56,522 nucleotides of DNA from an uncultured Saprospiraceae bacterium. Lineage in GTDB: Bacteria; Bacteroidota; Bacteroidia; Chitinophagales; Saprospiraceae. A model generated the notes under the pieces. The model had not been told where the DNA came from. It saw nothing but the letters and a program-made list of their open reading frames with translations, and made no database searches. The stretch's first letter is position 1, and every line of letters starts with the position of its first letter. This document shows, piece after piece, positions 8,931 through 19,119 of the stretch. The translations under genes and the position numbers were made by a program. The stretch is from assembly GCA_937929945.1 (NCBI GenBank), contig CALFUK010000036.1, positions 1-56,522 on the forward strand. The letters are read 5' to 3'.

Positions 8931-11900
8931 TTAATCTATCTTAATCATCTTACTGGTTCTCACATCATTCCCTACTTCGATCTGGTAGTATAACATGCCA
9001 GACTTATCTATTTCGTTCGCATCCAAAGTAATGGTGTTTAGACCTTCTTGGTAAGACTCAGTCATCTGATACAGCTCCTGACCAGAGATATCAAAAACAC
9101 GCAGCGTCACATCCGAAGCATCTGCCACATGAAAGCTGATAGCCGTCATAGCCGAGAACGGATTGGGACTGTTGTGATATAACTCAAGCCCTTTGGATGC
9201 ATCATTCTCTTCACTCTTTATACCAAGAATGATACCAATGATGTCAAAATCTTCATTGTAAGCCTCAGATTCAGTGATTTCTGAGTTGATTTCAATCATT
9301 CCTCTTAAATCAGTATCACTTTTCGCTGAGAATAGAGCTTCCAGTAGGATGTCTCCTTGATAAATGTCCACCAATCCGTCTGTACTCCAGCTGATCGTTA
9401 CTTCTCCTTTTTCCTCAAATACAGCATAATGCTCACTGTCAATGTCTAATAAGGTAGACTGAAATGACTCAAAGCTCAACCTATCAGTATCATATCGTAA
9501 GGTGAACTGAAACCCTCTGAGTGAATGCTCCTCTGTGACACTGAAAGGCACTTGAATCGTCTCTCCCTCTGCATGGCGCTTATCTTCCACTAGCAGCTCT
9601 AAGGTCTGATCAGACCTGCGCTCCGCTGGCTGGTGTAGGCCATTAGCCACTACTGAGCCGTTCACATCTCCTACCTTGACGGCAATGAAGTCAGATTCTA
9701 CAAAGCTTTCGTCTATACTATTGAGGGCAAAACTCTCGACAAAAGGCCAAGGATTAGCTGGATCGGGAAAAGCCTGATCCTTTTTGACCAATCTCCAGGA
9801 CTGATTACCTTGAATTTTATCATGCTGACCTAAGATGAGTCTTCTTAGATTCACCATGTCTGATGCTGATATGCTTTGATTGTTATTGACATCAGCAGCG
9901 ATGACTTTGTATGGACTGTCCAGTTCTTCTATACCGAGTATGTGTCTCTGGATGAGTACCATGTCAAGTGTGGATACGCCATTCACATGATCGTCACCTC
10001 TCGCACCCTTGATGCGGTAGTTATCGTACATCGGCATCTGACCGAAGTGGTATTGACCAGATTGATCCGTCTCGTATTCGTAGTCAGCATTCTCATTGAT
10101 GTGTTCCAGAGTCACCATCACATGGGACACAGGTATGCCCGCTTCTGTAGTGATCATGCCGCTGATGAAAGATCCACTGCCACCTTCAGTCTGTCCATCG
10201 CAGGCACTGTTCGCCTGTATTTCTACTCTGGTTCGGCAGAAATCACTATTCCCAGAACTATCAAAGACACGCACTTCTATGTCCTGAAAGCCTAAGTCAT
10301 CACAAGTGAATCTCAGATTAGGAGATAAAGTGTCAGTCGTCCCAGATCGCTTCATCTGGAAGGTGAGTGCCGCATCTGGACAGTTGTCAGAACTACCTCT
10401 GTCAAAATCCGCTGCCCACAACTCCACATATCCTGTAGAAGGCATAATCACCGTAGCCACTTCGCCCAAGCAATAAGGCGTCGGTGCTTTATCATCTTCC
10501 AGCAAGAACTCTTGTGTACACACTGCGATATTACCACACTTATCTTTAGCAGTCCACTTGATCTCATGCTTACCGAATGGGACAGCCGTAGAGCTATAGC
10601 TCAGGCCTTTACCAGAGGCAGTGGTCCCGCCCTCAAAGGTGATGGTATAGCTCAGGTCTAGTTCTTCTGGTGCTGTGCAGTCATCCGTCACGTTAGCTGT
10701 GAGGACGACTGAGACAGAACACTCTCCCGTAGAGCCATTATTTTGAATGGTCATACATTCTTCGCCAAATTCTGGTTCTACTGTATTATTCATAGTGATT
10801 TTCTGAGTGTACTTCCATAGACCAGGATTCTGATTTGACGGAAGCTTATCATCGTACTGGCACCAGTCTACAATCGTCCACTTTCTTAATATCTTATAGC
10901 AAGCTCCATCTACGAGATTGAACTCTTCATCTTCATAAGTGGATGCGACTAGTGCACAGTTCTCCACGTATTCTAAAATGGGTTCTCCAGCTACTTTTGG
11001 ATCAGTGATCGCTTTATCACATTCTACTGTAGTGGAATAATCAGCTGGCCAGAGATGAGCCTCCATTCTGAATGGCTTTTCTGCTTTGATCTGAATCTCT
11101 TGCTCATACTCATCTACTTTATTGCCCGCAGCATCCCACAGTCTCCAGTATCGAGTCATTTTTCCAAGATGACACTGATTGTACTGATGTACATCTTCGT
11201 AGTCCATGGTATAGCTGCTGCACTCATCATCTATCTCAGGCTTGCCCATATCTATGGTATCAATATCTTCATAGCAGAATACCTCCCTGTGCGGCGGATG
11301 CTTACTGAATTTTGTCGCCTGCTTATCTTCTACTTGCGCCCTGACCATACAGGTGTTTTTATTTTTTGCTTCATCCTCCACTCTCAGTACCACCATGATC
11401 TCTCGCCCTATATCAGAGCAGCAGAAATCGATGTGTTCTCTGAATTCTGGCTCCTCTCCATCACAGTCAGGTCCCTCTGATCTAGCGACAGAAAGTGTCA
11501 CATCAGAGCAGAAATCAAAACTCCCATCATCGAATGATTCAGCCCAGACTCGGGCGGCATTATCCGTGGATAATGTGACGACTGTATTTTCATCACAGAC
11601 AGGTATCGGAGGTATTTTATCAATCACTGTGGCTTTGTAATGACATCTGGACCAGTTGCCACACTTATCATAGACGGTACACACCACCCAGTTATCTCCA
11701 TAGGGCATACCCTTGATCCATGGCTCTCCGCCTTCCCAATACACGGTGCTGGTGTCCACATCTGTGTAGGGATCACCGCCCTCTGTCGCTTTCTTGTGAC
11801 CAATGACATATCTAAAGTCTCCGGATCCGCAATCAAAGAGGATATCTGGCATCTTGACCTTCATGTCCTTAGCGCCGCAGGCATGCGGATCAGCCTCCAG

Positions 11901-14900
11901 GATCACATCTTCACCATAGCACGCCATGTCCGGGCCAAATTTGTCTTCCACTTTTATGATTTGATAATCGTATATCGGATTATTCTGAGCTGAGGTCGTC
12001 TCTCTACACCAGTCCAGTACGGTCCATTTACGCAGTATCTTATAGCTCTTGTCACAGAGCGGCACGATCTGATCTTCGAAGGTCGCTTGGATCTTGCAGT
12101 AGCCTTCATTCGGATAGATGGATCGGCCTCCTATGGAGGGGCCTCCTGTGAATGATGGATCTGGTCTGCCATCTTCATCAGCATCATACTTCACTGCATC
12201 CTTACATGATATCGAGATATCATCAGGAAAATCAGTGATACCAACAGTATCTCTCTGGTAGTATATCTCATAATGACACGGAGCTGACTTGTTGCCGCTG
12301 TCATCCACAGCCGTATAGCTGATGGTCTTTTTAGCCGCGAAGACAGAGTATGGGTCACAATCAAAATCCTCTACTTTTTCACCCAGCTCTTCGATGGTGA
12401 AACATGCGCATACATCGTGTACCCAGGCTGCATAGTTGATCACAGGATCTATCGCATTACAGCTGATGGTATCCGGTGCAGGGCAATATACCGTAGGCGG
12501 CAGCTTATCTTCGATCGTGACATAGCCCCAGCAAGAATTATCTGCTCGACGGCCAGAGACAAAGAATACCTGTGCCTGCAGTGTCTTACCGATGAAGTTT
12601 TCATTCACTGGGTTTGGCACTGGTTTATTTTTATTTTCTGGATCTGTCAGGACCACATAGTAGTCATCTTCACAGTTGTCCGTCGGTCCTTCTAATACCA
12701 TGTCAGGGGTGATGAGTGCTTCACATTGATCATTGATGCCCACATTAATCCCATTGATATTACACGCCAGATCACAGTTGCCCGTAGGCCTGTAGAATGA
12801 ATAATCCACGGTGTAAAACACGCTGCAGCTGGCCTGCTGATCATCCTCCTTCCCGGGTAGCTGACATCCCGAGAATACGGTATAGACTCGTTCTACTTCG
12901 TAGAGGTATTGGCCTTTTTGGCGGATGATGTCGCCATAGCTCACTTCATAGTCCTGGCTGCCACATGGGGTGGTGATCACCACATCAGTGGTCGTATTAT
13001 CTGGTATCTGATCAAAGCCATGATACACGTGCTCCGCATCATATCCTCCATCACAGCTGATGGCTAGGTCCGCCATCGGAGGCGCAATCAGATCTGATTT
13101 ACAATATTCGAAATTAGAGGCACCGCCACAGGTGATGGCCTCATCAGGATCCACCGCTGCTATCTGAATGGCATAATTCACATCATTAGGATAGGTCAAT
13201 GAAAAGCTGCCAGACAGTGCTGGATGATGGTCAGTCGAATTAGTCAGACAGACATTATCAGAAATGAAAACCGCTTTCCCCGTCTTATCGATGGCGGTAT
13301 ACTCCCCGTTGATCCCTTGGATGTCTACCACTATGGTGTAAGTGCCATTTTTATTATCTATGAATGATGGAGCCTGGCTCACCACAGGAGCAGAACAATG
13401 ATCTGTCTCCTCACATCCCATTCTGGTGGAAAATTTAGATATGACGCCTCCCAGCGGACCATCGCCCACATTGACATTGTCAGATCTATCCCAGACGGCG
13501 ATGTAATAATTATTCGGTGTGTCGAAGTGGTTTGGATTCACCATAATTGTGTGCCACATATCACTGGCAATGCCTGATCTTACCAAACTCAGCGAAGAAC
13601 AGTCACCACTGAGCTGCATGGGCGCATCTACGCCATTGCCCTCAGTAGGATTGAAGATAGAGGTGCCCGCTGTATGGACATTAGACTTATATAAAGCCCA
13701 AGCCAAGTGCTCGTCATCTTCCAGTAACAATTCGAAAGAACTGACGAAGGCTCTTACATCAAAATTGATCCATACTATATCTTCACCGACAGTAGGCGCA
13801 TCTGGTGTGACCATATACTGTCTATATGGATCATAATATGAGCTACCACTCAGTTCTATTTCAAAAAGATTCGGGTCGTATGAGGCCGTTGGCGCGGCTA
13901 CAGTCATCGTAGTATTCTGCACGCCACACTTGACGATACCTCCATCGATGGACACATCATCAATACTGCCGCCAGCTAACCATCTGGAGCCTACATTATA
14001 TCGTTGTGCTGCGAAGCATGGAGTCGTGTTCCCACATTCGTCAGTCACATTTATTTTGACAATGGCCTGATCACTATTACACGGGCTGTCCGCGCCAAAG
14101 CTAAAGCTATAGGTATAAATATAGCTTCTGACAGAAGTCGCTTCTGTGATGGTCAGCGTACCCGTAGCTGGATCAAAAGTCCCAGCCCCGTCCGGCTGAG
14201 GTCCGTCCCAGATACCACCAGGATCGTGTCCAGAAAGTAGACTATTCAGATCCAACTCAATGGCATTAGTCAATGGATCAAAAGTACAGACCTCATATTT
14301 AGCACCCTGACCTGCACTGGGCTGAGCACTGACGATGACTGTAGCAATAGCTGAAGCAGGAGAGCAAGCTACTGTGGCGTCATCTATGCTGAGCTGGTAA
14401 CGATAGGTACCATGTGCCGTAGAAGAAAAATCGACTGCAGAGGCATTCGTCAGACTCACAGCAGAACCATCCAAATCAGTCCATACGGCTCCTACAGGTG
14501 TATCATTGATGCCGAGTATCGCTTCTAAATTGATGGTCACATCTTCATGGTCACAGATTGTGATGATGCCATCAGAACCGACACCTGAAGCTTCTACCAC
14601 AAAGGATAGCCCCAGCACTCCCGTACTGGCACACTGCGCAGTACTGAAATTATAATCGACTTGATAGGTGCCAATAGGTAAATTTTCTAAGGCGACCTCT
14701 CCCGTAAATGAATTAAAATCCACGTCAGCAGGAAATGGTGTCGCTGCGCTAACCGACCACTGACCTCCGATAGAGGCATTAGCGGTGAGCAAGTCAGATA
14801 ACTGATATATTTCTGCAGACATGCCACATGCGCCGACTGGATCTACAGCAGCTCCAGCTACAGGATTGCCCTCTATGACATAGACGGTGATCGTAGCTCG

Positions 14901-17900
14901 ATCTCCCTCACATCCACCAGACGCAGTAAAATTATAATCAAACATATAAGTGCCTGGAAAGGCAAACTGTGGATCAAATTCCCACTGGCCAGTGACTCCA
15001 TTAAAATCAAGGACCGAACCTGGCGGGTTACTGTTAGCCGCTGTCATGGTGCCACCGCTGTCAGGTACTCCTGGTAGACCAGCTAAGGTCACTATGGATA
15101 ATGCGGGTGTAGCCGCTAAGTTACCACAGATGGTATAATAATTATTTTCGCCAGCGTAGCGGATGTCTGAAATAGTCACCCCTACCGTGATACTCTCTGC
15201 TGATGCACAATTACCCAAAGGATCAAATGCGTAATCAAAAGTATAAGTGCCAGGTGCAGCTGTACTAAAATCGACCTGAGTCGGATCGGAAAGATCCACT
15301 CCTGAGCCGAAATTATCAATCCAATTGCCTCCGAGCTGTTCTCCATTGAGCAGGGCTGTCAGATCTACGACTTCCTCTGTCAGCTCGCAGATGCTGATAT
15401 TCGATGAGTAGCCGAGATAGGGAGGCTCTACAATACAATTCACTAATACCGTGGCTGAACTCTTATCACACTCACCTGATGCTGCGAATTTATAAGTGAA
15501 GGCATAAGTGCCATTCTCTAAGTCGGTCATGTCTGCGCTGGATGGATCAGAGAGATCAACACCCGTATTATTTTCATCGATCCATGTGCCGCCCGTATCT
15601 GCCCCTACTAATTGAGCTGATAAATCAATCGTACCAAGCCCACTGAAATCTTTGCATACAGTAAGATTCTGAGCAGTGCCAGCCGTCTGACTGCCACGGA
15701 CTTCTATCATGATCTGGGCGGGAGGTATAGCGCAAGATGCCTCATATTCATAGGATATAGTATACTGGCTCAATGAGCCGACTCCAGTCGGGTTAAATAT
15801 ACCTGTCGCTTCGTCAAAAGCTGTTGCTGGCACACCCGATACCAGGGTATAATTACCACCAGGCGTAGCTCCTTGCGACTTGATGTAACTGTTTAGATTT
15901 ATGATTTCAAAGGTCCCTTCACACATGCCGATGAACTGGTCTCCACTGAGTGATGTGACCTCATCCAATATGGTAAGCGTGACAATGGCCTCCTCATCAG
16001 CACACGCGCCCAGATTATCTTGAGCGTATATAAAGAAGTACGTGCCCGCGGAGGCTGACGTGAAGTCAAATGTTCCGAGAGATGCATCAAAGGTGCCTTG
16101 ATTCGCAAAGGCTCCAGTGACATTCCATATTCCACCAGGGTCTGCTGATGATAAATAGTCAAAGAGCTCTACTGTCCCTGTACCTGTACAAATGCTCACC
16201 TGGCCTCCTGTGCCAGCGCTGCTGGCCTGATTTACAGTGATCTCCACTGATGTACTGGCAACAATGCAATTTTGCAGCGGACCAAAATCATAGTTGAACT
16301 TATATACAGCACTTCCTGTAACAGGGCTGAGTGCTGCTATGTCTAAGGAGCTACCATCAAAGGCTGCACCAGCAGATACAGCATTAGCTGGATCCTCCGT
16401 CCATATTCCACCCGGATCAGTACTGATCAGCAGGCTGATTAACTCTATTTTTTCTTCCGAACTACTGCATACCTGAAAGCTGGCTGGCTGGCCCACTCTT
16501 GGTGGATTAGTCGGTATGATTACGGTTATGATAGCCTCATCTACATGGCATCCAGTATTAGCGCCGAATGCATAAGAGAAAGTATAACTTCCTTGTGTGA
16601 TGTCATTGAAATCGACATTAGTGGGATCTGTGAGGTCGACACCCGTGTGATCAGCATCTATCCAGCTACCGCCGACGTCCTCGATGAATGAGCCTCCACC
16701 CGTAAGGTCTATGACACCATTACAAGTGGTGATGGCACCACCTGTTCCTGCTTCGGGCTGTGGCCCGCCTACGATGACATTTGCCACAGTACTCGCCACG
16801 GCCGTACATCCAGGCAGCACACTATTACTGTATTGATACATGTATGATCCCGCCGCTAAGTTACTGACATCCAATGACTCAGCTCCACCAACGACCAGGC
16901 CTGAGCTTGTCTCTATCCATTGGCCTCCTGGGTCCTCTCCTGAGATGACATCAAATAAATTGAGTGGGGTGATACTTCCCTCGCATATATAGATACTGCC
17001 ACTGATCCCTGCTGAGGGCTGATCTATGACATTAATTTTTAGCATGGACTCTACCGTCGAGCATCCTTGGGATGGTAAGAAGGTATAGGTGAATTCATAA
17101 GTCCCATTAGTCACGCCTGGTGCTGACGGGTCAAAGGTCCCCGCTGGACCAAATCCAGCAGCTGGACTAGCACTCCACGTACCACCAGGATCTGGCGATC
17201 CATCCAGATTTTGAAGAAGATTGATCAGGGATGCGCCCATACAGACTGATAGCTCTGAGTCAATACCCGCATCTTTCTGATCAGTGATGGTAATGTATAC
17301 CACCGTATTCGCTGGCCCTGCATTACAATTAGAAGGAAATCCATAGGTGAATCCATATACATTATTAGGTGGTATACTACTCGCATCTGTGACATTGAAG
17401 GCCCCTGAAGGAGAAAATGTTCCTCCAGAAGGATTGCCCGCCAATGGCGTCCATAGCCCGCCGTCGTCTTCACCAGTTACTAAGCTGTTTAAATTGATTG
17501 TGGATGATGACTGACTGCATACATTAAAGTTTGATCCAGTCCCTGGGCTAAGTGATTTAGTCCCTACGTTGATGTAGACTTGTTCGCTCACTGGATCACA
17601 CTCTTCATTATCTATCGTATAGGTGAATACATATTTTCCATTAGCTCCGTCTGGATTGAAGGTGCTGGTGATGCTACTGAATGTACCCCCTGATGGATTC
17701 GATGGATGTGCCGTCCAATCTCCACCAGGAAATTCGCCAAACAGCAGGTCATGTAGATTGATATTTTGATCTATTCCTGGTGCATCACAGGTTTTGACAT
17801 GGGTACCGACACCTGCATTGGGGCTGTCCACCACATTGACGATGACATAGGTCGTCCCATCATTGTCACATTTATCATGTGCGTAGTAGTGTAATCCAAA

Positions 17901-18215
17901 GGAGTATGACCCAGGTACTGCTGCGGATGGATTAAAAACACCATTGTCCGCATCAAATCCTATCGGATCGCTCCCGATACCATTCCAATACCACTGTCCA
18001 GTCGGCGGAGCATGATTCAATAATGAATTCAAATAGACGATGTCGGATGAACTCTGACAGACGGTCTTGCTCTTCCCAATAGGACACTGGCTCCAGCTGA
18101 CATGGACTGAAAGAAAAAACAGTACACATACGGTGATGCTTACCTTAATCTTATGCAGTGATTCTGAGCTTGGCTTAGATATACACTGTGTCATCAATTT
18201 CGAAAAATCTCTCAT
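8931..18215 (-). CDS. 3094-residue secreted protein: 15 Ig-like repeats, dockerin-like and cohesin-like domains, type A T9SS signal
   Basis: The start is followed by a hydrophobic signal segment at residues 25-42 (ending VSWSQC). Residues 50-1410 hold about 15 tandem repeats of 80-100 residues, each with one Cys near the start, a DPGGxW-like motif, GTFD and GTYxFxY strands. A unique beta-sandwich-like block follows (about 1410-1640). Next come long HYR/Ig-like modules with KILRKWTVLDWC motifs (to about 2670) and a CnaB-like domain (about 2680-2735, SGMITTEAGIPVSHVMVTLE). Residues 2738-2795 look like a dockerin: two segments, DDHVNGVSTLDMVLIQRHILG and AADVNNNQSISASDMVNLRR, each a calcium-loop-like stretch plus helix. 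A cohesin-like domain occupies about 2866-3000. The last 86 residues are a type A T9SS signal, beginning NSPNPFSAMTAISF and ending SKMIKID. Probable role: large cell-surface or released adhesive protein. The stop is followed by a terminator. Domain boundaries are approximate. Confidence 0.85.
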   Translation of the reverse strand: MRDFSKLMTQCISKPSSESLHKIKVSITVCVLFFLSVHVSWSQCPIGKSKTVCQSSSDIVYLNSLLNHAPPTGQWYWNGIGSDPIGFDADNGVFNPSAAVPGSYSFGLHYYAHDKCDNDGTTYVIVNVVDSPNAGVGTHVKTCDAPGIDQNINLHDLLFGEFPGGDWTAHPSNPSGGTFSSITSTFNPDGANGKYVFTYTIDNEECDPVSEQVYINVGTKSLSPGTGSNFNVCSQSSSTINLNSLVTGEDDGGLWTPLAGNPSGGTFSPSGAFNVTDASSIPPNNVYGFTYGFPSNCNAGPANTVVYITITDQKDAGIDSELSVCMGASLINLLQNLDGSPDPGGTWSASPAAGFGPAGTFDPSAPGVTNGTYEFTYTFLPSQGCSTVESMLKINVIDQPSAGISGSIYICEGSITPLNLFDVISGEDPGGQWIETSSGLVVGGAESLDVSNLAAGSYMYQYSNSVLPGCTAVASTVANVIVGGPQPEAGTGGAITTCNGVIDLTGGGSFIEDVGGSWIDADHTGVDLTDPTNVDFNDITQGSYTFSYAFGANTGCHVDEAIITVIIPTNPPRVGQPASFQVCSSSEEKIELISLLISTDPGGIWTEDPANAVSAGAAFDGSSLDIAALSPVTGSAVYKFNYDFGPLQNCIVASTSVEITVNQASSAGTGGQVSICTGTGTVELFDYLSSADPGGIWNVTGAFANQGTFDASLGTFDFTSASAGTYFFIYAQDNLGACADEEAIVTLTILDEVTSLSGDQFIGMCEGTFEIINLNSYIKSQGATPGGNYTLVSGVPATAFDEATGIFNPTGVGSLSQYTISYEYEASCAIPPAQIMIEVRGSQTAGTAQNLTVCKDFSGLGTIDLSAQLVGADTGGTWIDENNTGVDLSDPSSADMTDLENGTYAFTYKFAASGECDKSSATVLVNCIVEPPYLGYSSNISICELTEEVVDLTALLNGEQLGGNWIDNFGSGVDLSDPTQVDFSTAAPGTYTFDYAFDPLGNCASAESITVGVTISDIRYAGENNYYTICGNLAATPALSIVTLAGLPGVPDSGGTMTAANSNPPGSVLDFNGVTGQWEFDPQFAFPGTYMFDYNFTASGGCEGDRATITVYVIEGNPVAGAAVDPVGACGMSAEIYQLSDLLTANASIGGQWSVSAATPFPADVDFNSFTGEVALENLPIGTYQVDYNFSTAQCASTGVLGLSFVVEASGVGSDGIITICDHEDVTINLEAILGINDTPVGAVWTDLDGSAVSLTNASAVDFSSTAHGTYRYQLSIDDATVACSPASAIATVIVSAQPSAGQGAKYEVCTFDPLTNAIELDLNSLLSGHDPGGIWDGPQPDGAGTFDPATGTLTITEATSVRSYIYTYSFSFGADSPCNSDQAIVKINVTDECGNTTPCFAAQRYNVGSRWLAGGSIDDVSIDGGIVKCGVQNTTMTVAAPTASYDPNLFEIELSGSSYYDPYRQYMVTPDAPTVGEDIVWINFDVRAFVSSFELLLEDDEHLAWALYKSNVHTAGTSIFNPTEGNGVDAPMQLSGDCSSLSLVRSGIASDMWHTIMVNPNHFDTPNNYYIAVWDRSDNVNVGDGPLGGVISKFSTRMGCEETDHCSAPVVSQAPSFIDNKNGTYTIVVDIQGINGEYTAIDKTGKAVFISDNVCLTNSTDHHPALSGSFSLTYPNDVNYAIQIAAVDPDEAITCGGASNFEYCKSDLIAPPMADLAISCDGGYDAEHVYHGFDQIPDNTTTDVVITTPCGSQDYEVSYGDIIRQKGQYLYEVERVYTVFSGCQLPGKEDDQQASCSVFYTVDYSFYRPTGNCDLACNINGINVGINDQCEALITPDMVLEGPTDNCEDDYYVVLTDPENKNKPVPNPVNENFIGKTLQAQVFFVSGRRADNSCWGYVTIEDKLPPTVYCPAPDTISCNAIDPVINYAAWVHDVCACFTIEELGEKVEDFDCDPYSVFAAKKTISYTAVDDSGNKSAPCHYEIYYQRDTVGITDFPDDISISCKDAVKYDADEDGRPDPSFTGGPSIGGRSIYPNEGYCKIQATFEDQIVPLCDKSYKILRKWTVLDWCRETTSAQNNPIYDYQIIKVEDKFGPDMACYGEDVILEADPHACGAKDMKVKMPDILFDCGSGDFRYVIGHKKATEGGDPYTDVDTSTVYWEGGEPWIKGMPYGDNWVVCTVYDKCGNWSRCHYKATVIDKIPPIPVCDENTVVTLSTDNAARVWAESFDDGSFDFCSDVTLSVARSEGPDCDGEEPEFREHIDFCCSDIGREIMVVLRVEDEAKNKNTCMVRAQVEDKQATKFSKHPPHREVFCYEDIDTIDMGKPEIDDECSSYTMDYEDVHQYNQCHLGKMTRYWRLWDAAGNKVDEYEQEIQIKAEKPFRMEAHLWPADYSTTVECDKAITDPKVAGEPILEYVENCALVASTYEDEEFNLVDGACYKILRKWTIVDWCQYDDKLPSNQNPGLWKYTQKITMNNTVEPEFGEECMTIQNNGSTGECSVSVVLTANVTDDCTAPEELDLSYTITFEGGTTASGKGLSYSSTAVPFGKHEIKWTAKDKCGNIAVCTQEFLLEDDKAPTPYCLGEVATVIMPSTGYVELWAADFDRGSSDNCPDAALTFQMKRSGTTDTLSPNLRFTCDDLGFQDIEVRVFDSSGNSDFCRTRVEIQANSACDGQTEGGSGSFISGMITTEAGIPVSHVMVTLEHINENADYEYETDQSGQYHFGQMPMYDNYRIKGARGDDHVNGVSTLDMVLIQRHILGIEELDSPYKVIAADVNNNQSISASDMVNLRRLILGQHDKIQGNQSWRLVKKDQAFPDPANPWPFVESFALNSIDESFVESDFIAVKVGDVNGSVVANGLHQPAERRSDQTLELLVEDKRHAEGETIQVPFSVTEEHSLRGFQFTLRYDTDRLSFESFQSTLLDIDSEHYAVFEEKGEVTISWSTDGLVDIYQGDILLEALFSAKSDTDLRGMIEINSEITESEAYNEDFDIIGIILGIKSEENDASKGLELYHNSPNPFSAMTAISFHVADASDVTLRVFDISGQELYQMTESYQEGLNTITLDANEIDKSGMLYYQIEVGNDVRTSKMIKID

Positions 18216-18343
18216 GAGATACTATCGGTTTTTATAATTCTAAATCTTATCAATACCGTCAATAGTACCTTGATAGCTAGAAGGGAGAATGGAAATTAGT
18301 TTTTGACTCTTTGTATCCTGGGGGGAGAGTCTATATGGGGACG

Positions 18344-19030
18344 CTATGAGATCAGCTCGTGGTCCAAGGCAAATCTGATTAGATTCACCGTGTTACGCAC
18401 GCCTAGTTTTCTCATGATATTCTTTCTGTGGACGCCCACTGTCTGATGACTGATGTACAGCCGATCAGCTATTTCTTTGTTATTCAGTGCTTTAGTAATT
18501 AAATTGAGCACTTCTTGCTCTCGTTTTGTCAGCTTCTGCTGGATCAAAAACTTATCTTGGTAGTAAGACTTGCGTGAGCCATTGGTCAGTACTGGCGCAT
18601 CACTCTGGCGCTGAGGGGGAGTGATGTACACACCCTCCGAGAGGAATCTGTCACCTTCTAATATTTGCGTGACGCAGCTCGATAATTCGTCAGAGTTATT
18701 TGACTTAGAAAAATATCCGTCTGCACCAGCCAAAAAAGCCTTTTTTACCAATTTGTGATCTGTGTAGGAAGAAACCACACAGACTCTGGTCGTTCCATCT
18801 TGACTCTTGATGCTACTGATCAGCTCTACGCCATCTAAATCAGGGAAGTTTATGTCCATGAATACCATATCGACCTCTTCACCAGCAATAGCATCTATGA
18901 GCTCTTGACCCGAAGACGCATACCCTATTACATTGGTTTCTACACCTTGGATCTTTTGAAGAATTGCAGTAAAGCCCTCAGAAAAGAGTTGCTGTGTGTC
19001 TGCTAAGAGAATATTTATTTTATGGTGCAT
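18344..19030 (-). CDS. NarL/LuxR-family response regulator
   Basis: 228 residues. The N-terminal receiver domain (about 5-125) shows the phosphoacceptor context FMDINFPDLDG with Asp59, a conserved VVSSYTD switch strand and a Lys near the end of the fold. The C-terminal domain (about 165-225) is a LuxR-type helix-turn-helix: LTKREQEVLNLI, then NKEIADRLYISHQTVGVHRKNI. It therefore binds DNA after phosphorylation by a histidine kinase, which is not in this window. The gene ends 128 bp before the start of the 3094-residue surface protein, in the same direction. It could be co-transcribed with it or control it; that link is inference from position only. Confidence 0.9.
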   Translation of the reverse strand: MHHKINILLADTQQLFSEGFTAILQKIQGVETNVIGYASSGQELIDAIAGEEVDMVFMDINFPDLDGVELISSIKSQDGTTRVCVVSSYTDHKLVKKAFLAGADGYFSKSNNSDELSSCVTQILEGDRFLSEGVYITPPQRQSDAPVLTNGSRKSYYQDKFLIQQKLTKREQEVLNLITKALNNKEIADRLYISHQTVGVHRKNIMRKLGVRNTVNLIRFALDHELIS

Positions 19031-19119
19031 CTATGTAAATCGATTAGGTGATTTATTAAAACTTTTGCGAATATGTTCTATAAATCAAATTAAGTGCCAA
19101 ACTAGGAGTAGAAAGTATA

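Noticed and set aside
9876-14240. Several plus-strand open frames opposite the 3094-residue gene
   Set aside because: They are short, scattered and antisense to a continuous frame with clear domains.
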